A DNA stretch of 35,528 nucleotides from Candidatus Rokuibacteriota bacterium (lineage in GTDB: Bacteria; Methylomirabilota; Methylomirabilia; Rokubacteriales; CSP1-6), in the NCBI GenBank assembly GCA_003220675.1, contig QHTD01000060.1, positions 1 through 35,528 of the forward strand. The letters are read 5' to 3'. This document shows positions 31,059 to 35,528 of this stretch, in pieces; the first letter of the stretch is position 1, and each line of letters opens with the position of its first letter. The notes beneath the pieces are model-generated. The model had not been told where the DNA came from and did no database searches. It saw only the letters and a list, made by a program, of their open reading frames with translations. The translations under genes were made by a program, and so were the position numbers.

Positions 31059-31486
31059 CATCGCGCGGCTTCACGCTCCTCGAGGTCGTCGTCACGCTGC
31101 TCGTCATCGTGGTCGCCGTCGGGCTCGTCGGCCCGTCGATCGGCCGTAGCACTCAGGCCATCCGGACGCGCGCGGAGGTCGCAGGGTTCGCCGCGTTCTT
31201 CCGGCACGCGCGCGAGCAGGCGATCACCCGCCGGGAGCCCCAGCGCGTCGTGGTCGAGCCGGACGCGCACCGGTTGACAGTCGTGGTCGGCGAGGAAACC
31301 ATCCGCCAGAAGCGTGTCTTCTCGGAGCACCTGACCATCGAGCCGGCGTCGCCCGCGACGCTCGTCGTCCGCTTCGAGCCCGAGGGGACGTCGAGCGGCG
31401 GCGCGTTCCGCCTCACCTCGGGCGCCACGACCTACCGCGTGACCGTGGACGCGGCCACCGGCCGCGTGCGGAGCGTCCGCGAGTGA
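31034..31486 (+). CDS. gspH: Minor pseudopilin GspH
   Basis: 150 residues from MGRERAAVASRGFTLLEVVVTLLVIVVAVGLVGPSIG, a type IV prepilin leader and hydrophobic helix. The rest follows the GspH/FimT layout: ARAEVAGFAAFFRHAREQAITRREPQRVVVEPDAHRLTVV, ending in a beta-rich domain with TSSGGAFRLTSGATTYRVTVDAATGRVR. Starts 25 bp before the gspG stop and its own stop overlaps the gspI start (GTGA). Acts in the pseudopilus tip complex. Confidence 0.88.
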   Translation: MGRERAAVASRGFTLLEVVVTLLVIVVAVGLVGPSIGRSTQAIRTRAEVAGFAAFFRHAREQAITRREPQRVVVEPDAHRLTVVVGEETIRQKRVFSEHLTIEPASPATLVVRFEPEGTSSGGAFRLTSGATTYRVTVDAATGRVRSVRE

Positions 31487-32073
31487 GCGGCGTCACCACG
31501 GTGCGGCGCGAGGCGGGTGGCTGGGGATGCGCCCCCGCGCCGGGCTCGGAGGCACCCCTCCGAGACCCGTGTAGTCAGCGCGCGGGCGCCGCACCGCGCA
31601 GGGCCCGACGCGGCGCACTTGAGAGCCGTCGTGGTCGAGGAGGGGTGCCCCGAGCCCGGCGCGGGGGCGCCATTCCCTCACGCCGCGAGGGCGGGTTCAC
31701 GCTGCTCGAGGTACTCGTCGCCTTCACGATCCTGAGCCTCGCGGTGGTCGCGGCGATCCAGGGGTTTGCGGGGGGATTGCGGCTGCTCCGCCTGGCGGGC
31801 GAGCACCAGCAGGCGATCCTGCTCGCCGACCAGAAGATCCGCGAAGTCGTCACGCCGGCCGAGGCGCGACAGGAAGAGGTCGAGGGCGCGTACAAGTGGG
31901 AGCGGACAATCACGATCGTTCCGACGCCCGAGCTCAGCCGGACACCCGCCACCGAGATGTGGCACCTCTACCTGATCACGGTGAAGGTGAGCTGGGGCGA
32001 CACGCGTTCGATCGAACTCGCCACGCTACGCTCCTCGGCCCAACCGCCGGAGACGCCGGGAGCCCGCCCGTGA
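31483..32073 (+). CDS. gspI: Minor pseudopilin GspI with a repeat-expanded leader
   Basis: 196 residues if translation begins at the GTG that overlaps the gspH stop. The prepilin core is REGGFTLLEVLVAFTILSLAVVAAIQGF, cleaved after Gly71, so the leader would be 71 residues instead of the usual 6-20. Most of it (about residues 16-62, rich in Arg, Gly and Pro) is encoded by an inverted repeat at 31529-31670. No ATG lies between the repeat and FTLLEV; in-frame alternatives are a GTG inside the repeat or a rare ATT that would give PSRREGG|FTLLEV. The downstream part is ordinary GspI (LLADQKIREVV, ending in a C-terminal tail of APPETPGARP type) and looks functional. Confidence 0.85.
   Translation: MSGVTTVRREAGGWGCAPAPGSEAPLRDPCSQRAGAAPRRARRGALESRRGRGGVPRARRGGAIPSRREGGFTLLEVLVAFTILSLAVVAAIQGFAGGLRLLRLAGEHQQAILLADQKIREVVTPAEARQEEVEGAYKWERTITIVPTPELSRTPATEMWHLYLITVKVSWGDTRSIELATLRSSAQPPETPGARP
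31529..31670. repeat. Inverted repeat within the 5' part of gspI
   Basis: The arm 31529-31560 (gcgcccccgcgccgggctcgg...) has an inverted copy at 31640-31670 with only about two differences, enclosing about 80 bp. The left arm runs into a hairpin CTCGGAGG-cacc-CCTCCGAG (31545-31564) like the hairpin B family elsewhere in the window. The unit is open in the gspI frame and supplies most of the unusual leader. Confidence 0.85.
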
Positions 32074-32684
32074 CGCGCGGTCCGCGCGGCTTCACGCTGC
32101 TCGAGGTGCTCATCGCGCTGGCGATCGTCGGTGCGCTCCTCGTGATCGCCCTCGGCGGCATGCGCGTGGCGCTCGGCGCGTGGCGCCAAGGCGAGGACCG
32201 CGCCGAGGCGTACCAGCACGTGCGCGGCGTCGCGCTCTCGCTGGCGCGCACCGTGGGCTCGGCGCATCCATACTCGGCACCACGCGGCGAGGCGCCGGAC
32301 TCGGTGCTCCTGTTCTCCGGGAGCGAGACACGTCTCGAATTCGTCGCACAGGCGCCGCCGGCGCCGTTTCCCGTCCCCATCGCCTTCACCGCGGTCGTCG
32401 TCGCGTTCGACGAGAGCGTGGAGCGTCCCGGGCTCGTCATCCGGCAGCGCGCGCTGCCGAACCGGAACCCGTTCTCCGAGGCGGAGGTCGCCTTCCACGA
32501 CCCGACGGTCACGTCGCTCGCCCTGGGGTACATGGACGAGAGCGGCAATTTTCGGGATACGTGGGACGGCGCGCAAGACAAGACCCTCCCGCGCGCCGTC
32601 CGCATCACGGTCAGCACCACGCTCAACGGTCAGACCCAAACGCTGCCGCCACTGACCGTCTCGCTCCGCGTGGGGACCGAATGA
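32070..32684 (+). CDS. gspJ: Minor pseudopilin GspJ
   Basis: 204 residues from a GTG overlapping the gspI stop. Leader VTRGPRG|FTLLEVLIALAIVGALLVIALGGMRVALGAWRQGEDRAEAYQHVRG is typical for GspJ. The body includes LLFSGSETRLEFVAQ and ALGYMDESGNFRDTWDGAQDKTLPRAVRITVST, the usual GspJ C-terminal block. Together with GspI and GspK it forms the tip trimer that starts pseudopilus assembly. Its stop overlaps the gspK start (ATGA). Confidence 0.9.
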   Translation: MTRGPRGFTLLEVLIALAIVGALLVIALGGMRVALGAWRQGEDRAEAYQHVRGVALSLARTVGSAHPYSAPRGEAPDSVLLFSGSETRLEFVAQAPPAPFPVPIAFTAVVVAFDESVERPGLVIRQRALPNRNPFSEAEVAFHDPTVTSLALGYMDESGNFRDTWDGAQDKTLPRAVRITVSTTLNGQTQTLPPLTVSLRVGTE

Positions 32685-33610
32685 GGACCGAGCGCGGGGT
32701 CGCGCTGATCGTCGTCCTCCTCGTGATGGCGCTCGTGGGCGTCGTCGGCGCCGAGTTCGCCTACTCGATGCGGCTCGAGGCCTCCGCCGTCCGCGCGTAC
32801 AAAGACCAGATCCGTGCCAGCCACCTGGCCGAAGCGGCGGTCGCGCAGGCCCTGCGCGAGGTCGTCGGCGACTCCGCGTACGTCACCCCCGACGAGCACG
32901 GGCTGCTCACCTTCTACACGCGCGACGGGCTCCCGCTGCCGCAGCTGCCCCGGGAGAAAGTGGACTTCGGGGGCGGCCAGTACTCGTACCGGCTCTCCGA
33001 CGAGGAGGCACGGATCAACCTCAACACCTCGACCCCCGATCGCATCGACCGCCTCCTGAACTTCTGCCTGGGGCTCGACAAGAGCGACCGAGACGTCATC
33101 GGCGACTCCCTCCAGGACTGGCGCGACGCGAACGAAGCGCACAGGCTCAACGGCGCCGAGAGCGAGGACTTCTACCTGAAGCTCCCGCTGCCCTACCGCG
33201 CGCACAACGCCAACCTCGAGTCGGTCACCGAGCTCCTGCAGATCCATGGCGTGCTCGAGAAGCCGGCGATCTTCTACGGCACGGAGGAACGGCCGGGCCT
33301 CCGGGACGTCGTGACCGTGAAGACCCCAGGCCAGGTCAACATCAATACCGCGACGCCGTGCGCGATGCAGGCGCTCGGCCTTTCGGACGCTGAGATCAGC
33401 GAGATCATGCAGTCGCGCAGCCTCGCCCCCTACACGACCCCCGGCCGGTTCGGCGGTCGGGGGTTCCGCGCTACGACGCAGACCTTCCGGATCGAGGCGC
33501 AGGGAATCGTCGACGGGCGCGTCGCCGCACGGGTCAGCGCCATCGTCCAGAAGCGGCCGCAGGGCACCCCCCCCACCGTCCCCATCCTCGAGTGGTCCAC
33601 CCTGCGCTGA
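32681..33610 (+). CDS. gspK: Minor pseudopilin GspK
   Basis: 309 residues from MRTERGVALIVVLLVMALVGVVGAEFAYSMRLEASA. The leader ends G|VALIVVLLVMAL and, as in all GspK proteins, position +5 is not glutamate. The large alpha-domain follows: LSDEEARINLNTSTPDRIDRLLNF, DVIGDSLQDWRDANEAHRLNGAESEDF and a second T2SSK segment PGQVNINTATPCAMQALGLSDAEISEIMQSR, a helix-hairpin-helix-like unit. Caps the pseudopilus. A 63-bp gap precedes gspL. Confidence 0.92.
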   Translation: MRTERGVALIVVLLVMALVGVVGAEFAYSMRLEASAVRAYKDQIRASHLAEAAVAQALREVVGDSAYVTPDEHGLLTFYTRDGLPLPQLPREKVDFGGGQYSYRLSDEEARINLNTSTPDRIDRLLNFCLGLDKSDRDVIGDSLQDWRDANEAHRLNGAESEDFYLKLPLPYRAHNANLESVTELLQIHGVLEKPAIFYGTEERPGLRDVVTVKTPGQVNINTATPCAMQALGLSDAEISEIMQSRSLAPYTTPGRFGGRGFRATTQTFRIEAQGIVDGRVAARVSAIVQKRPQGTPPTVPILEWSTLR

Positions 33611-33673
33611 GCGGGTTGGAATCGCGCGGAAACTGCCGGATTTCGTGGTAAATTTCGCGCAGACCTTATAACG

Positions 33674-35191
33674 ATGAGACTCGGACCAGTGAGGCTCGCC
33701 GTCGTCCTTCTCGGCGACCGGCTCAGTGGGGCGGTCGTCCAGCAAAATCGCGTGGATACGTTCGTCATCGACGCCGAGACCCCGGCCGCGGCGCTCCGTG
33801 CGGAGTTGGACGCGCGCGGGCTCGCGCCCCGGAGCGTGTCAGTTGGCTTGGCCCGCACGGTTGTGGTTGTCAAGCCAATCGACCTCCCGCCGGTCGTGGG
33901 TAAGCTGCGGGAGATGGTCAGGTTCGAGCTCGACCGCCACCTGCCCTTCCCCGCGGACGACGCGCCGTTCGACTTCCTCCCGTTGCCGCCGGACGGCGAG
34001 GTCGGGCAGCCGACGAGCGAGACGAAACGCGTGCTCATCGCCGCGGCGGACCGGCGCGTGGTGGACACTGCCCTGCGCCTCGCCGAGGAGGCGAAGCTGC
34101 GACCAGTCTCGATCACGGTGGCGGCCCACGATCTCCTCGCCCTCGTCAAGACGGCCCGCCGCCAGCACGTCGCGTGGCTCCACCGGTGCGGCGACACCGC
34201 GGATGTGCTGCTCCTGGATGGCCCCACCCTCGTGCTGAGCCGCAGCGTGCGCGCGACGGACGAGGCGGAGGTCGCCGCCGAGGCTCTCCGAAGCTTCACC
34301 GTCGCCCGCTGGCGGGCGTGCGATGCGATCTGGGTCTCCGGCGACCAGGCCGACGCGCTCACGGCTGCGCTCCTCCCGCTCGGCGCGCCGGTCACGCGCC
34401 CGCCCTACACGCCGCGCGCGGAGCGGCGCCTCGCCGCGATCACGGAGGAACCGCGTGGCGAGCGCGAGCTCGCCGTCGCCGTCGCGTCCGGCCGGGGCAT
34501 TCGACCGCTGGACCTGATCCCGCCCGCGCTGCGTCGGCGGCGGCTCACCCGCTCGCAGTGGATCACGGTGGGAGTGCTCGCGGCGTCCGTCGTCCTGTCG
34601 ATCGCCGCGCTGCTGGTCCCGGGCTACCGCGAGCACCGCCGGCTCGAGACGCTGAGCGGGGAGATCGGGCGCATCGACTCCGGGGTCCGCAGCGTCGAGC
34701 GCATCGTCGCGGAGCTCGAGCGCAAGCGCCAGCTCCTCGCCGCCGTCCAGAACATCGAGGCGAGTGCGATCAGGCCCCTGCCCCTGCTCCGCGAGCTGAC
34801 CGAGATCCTGCCCGGCGATGCCTGGCTCACGATGCTCTCCTTGGATGCCAAGGGCGTCGAGTTGACCGGCCAGGCGGCGCAGGCGAGCGCGCTGATCCCG
34901 CTCCTCGAGAACTCGCCCCTGCTCGAGCGCGTCGAGTTCGCGTCACCCGTCACGCGAGGCCGCGACAGAGAGCAGTTCCGTATTCGCGCCGCGTGGGAGG
35001 CCCGGCGCCCGGCGGCAGCGCCCGCAGCCGTTACCCCCGCCGGCCCACGGGCGCCCGAGTCCCCGGCGGCGACGCGCCCCAAGCGCGACGAGGCGGACGA
35101 GGAGCTACCGGCGCTCGGGGGAACCCCCACCCCGCCGCGGCCGGCTCCCGGCACACCACCGCGCGTTCCCCCAGGAGTCCGCCGTCCATGA
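33674..35191 (+). CDS. gspL: Type II secretion protein GspL (PilM/PilN-like)
   Basis: 505 residues. The N-terminal actin-like cytoplasmic domain (about 1-270) has LRPVSITVAAHDLLALVK and LPPVVGKLREMVRFELDRHLPFP, as in PilM/GspL. One membrane helix WITVGVLAASVVLSIAALLVPGY lies near residue 305. The periplasmic part has a coiled segment (LETLSGEIGRIDSGVRSVERIVAELERKRQLLAAVQNI) and a PilN/fimbrial-assembly domain (LPLLRELTEILPGDAWLTMLSLDAKGVELTGQAAQASALIPLLENS). A proline-rich tail ends in PPGVRRP. Links GspE to the platform. An AT-rich TTATAAC sits just before the ATG but is too close to act as its -10 box. Confidence 0.9.
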   Translation: MRLGPVRLAVVLLGDRLSGAVVQQNRVDTFVIDAETPAAALRAELDARGLAPRSVSVGLARTVVVVKPIDLPPVVGKLREMVRFELDRHLPFPADDAPFDFLPLPPDGEVGQPTSETKRVLIAAADRRVVDTALRLAEEAKLRPVSITVAAHDLLALVKTARRQHVAWLHRCGDTADVLLLDGPTLVLSRSVRATDEAEVAAEALRSFTVARWRACDAIWVSGDQADALTAALLPLGAPVTRPPYTPRAERRLAAITEEPRGERELAVAVASGRGIRPLDLIPPALRRRRLTRSQWITVGVLAASVVLSIAALLVPGYREHRRLETLSGEIGRIDSGVRSVERIVAELERKRQLLAAVQNIEASAIRPLPLLRELTEILPGDAWLTMLSLDAKGVELTGQAAQASALIPLLENSPLLERVEFASPVTRGRDREQFRIRAAWEARRPAAAPAAVTPAGPRAPESPAATRPKRDEADEELPALGGTPTPPRPAPGTPPRVPPGVRRP

Positions 35192-35528
35192 TGGCCAACC
35201 TCTCGCGGCGCGAACGGACGGTCATCGCGGCGGGGCTTCTCGTCGGGATTCTGCTCGGCGGCTGGTCGTTCGTGGTCGAGCCGATCCTCGAGTCGAACCG
35301 CCGCGCCGGCGAGCTGGTGCCCGCGCGCGAGCAGATGCTGGAAAAGAGGCGCGACCTGATCGCGCGCAAGGGCGTGATCGAAGCCGAGCTCCGGAGCTTG
35401 ACCGAGCGGCTCAACGCCGTCTCCGCGCGGTTCCTCACGTCGGCGACGCCCGCGGTCGCCGCGTCGGAGCTACAGAAGCTCGTCAAGGAGATGGCCGCCC
35501 AGGCCAATACCGAGGTCCGCAGCGAGCG
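35188..35528 (+). CDS. gspM: Type II secretion protein GspM (partial, runs off the right edge)
   Basis: About 113 residues are visible, MMANLSRRERTVIAAGLLVGILLGGWSFVVEPILES. A short cytoplasmic N-terminus, one membrane helix and a following helical segment with coiled-coil character (REQMLEKRRDLIARKGVIEAELRSLTERLNAVSARF) match GspM/PilO. The start ATG overlaps the gspL stop (ATGA). It partners GspL in the inner-membrane platform. gspN, gspD and gspC homologues would be expected beyond the edge. Confidence 0.88.
   Translation, partial: MMANLSRRERTVIAAGLLVGILLGGWSFVVEPILESNRRAGELVPAREQMLEKRRDLIARKGVIEAELRSLTERLNAVSARFLTSATPAVAASELQKLVKEMAAQANTEVRSE

Noticed and set aside
33655-33676. TTATAAC before gspL as a promoter -10 box
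   Set aside because: It lies 1-2 bases from the ATG and has no good -35 box at proper spacing; gspL is in an otherwise continuous operon.
1-35528. CRISPR arrays, tRNA or rRNA genes
   Set aside because: No regularly spaced short repeats, cloverleaf-like sequences or rRNA motifs were seen on reading the window.

Overview
This 35.5-kb window is very GC-rich bacterial chromosome with tightly packed, often translationally coupled genes (many stop/start overlaps of the GTGA or ATGA kind). Gene content and style suggest an uncultivated soil or groundwater lineage such as Candidatus Rokubacteria / Methylomirabilota. That placement is an inference from general character; no rRNA or marker gene is present to settle it.

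Layout. (1) 1-6.5 kb, minus strand: a cobalamin operon headed by a clear B12 riboswitch: cobU, cobT, cobB, btuF, btuC, btuD and a second BtuF-like protein cut by the left edge. Two more B12 genes, cobS and an alpha-ribazole phosphatase-like cobC, lie at 20.9-22.2 kb. (2) 6.5-10.7 kb: a Tat-type metallo-beta-lactamase-fold protein, a DedA-rhodanese fusion with an in-frame UGA at a cysteine-like position (selenocysteine candidate), a cyclic-nucleotide-binding protein, an S4/Hsp15-like protein, a DUF3047 protein and a ferritin-like protein. (3) 10.76-12.29 kb: a complete IS110-family element. Its 5' non-coding region folds by eye into a two-loop bridge RNA whose guides match both element ends and the occupied target. 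(4) 12.3-13.7 kb: a secreted DUF2059-like protein and a small membrane protein. (5) 13.7-20.7 kb, minus strand: an operon-like run of a two-subunit 2-oxoacid dehydrogenase E1, a peptide ABC transporter (binding protein and two permeases, no ATPase) and gamma-glutamyltransferase. (6) 22.3-27.7 kb: DUF1326, a nucleotidyltransferase relic, Yip1, acyl-CoA carboxylase carboxyltransferase, an ECF sigma factor fused to a membrane segment and an extra domain, aroQ and a ZIP transporter. (7) 27.7-35.5 kb, plus strand: a type II secretion operon, gspE-F-G-H-I-J-K-L-M, running off the right edge.

A theme running through the window is a family of GC-rich palindromic repeats (cores of the TCGGA-GGGG...CCCC-TCCGA type, sometimes paired with a GCGCSGG-CTTCG-CCSGCGC hairpin). 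They lie between genes and also, in frame, inside cobB, at the end of cobT and in the leader of gspI. The IS110 element sits inside one composite copy, and its target guides match that copy. The strongest leads are the readable IS110 bridge RNA with its repeat target, the UGA-containing rhodanese, the protein-coding palindromic repeats and the sigma-factor fusion.
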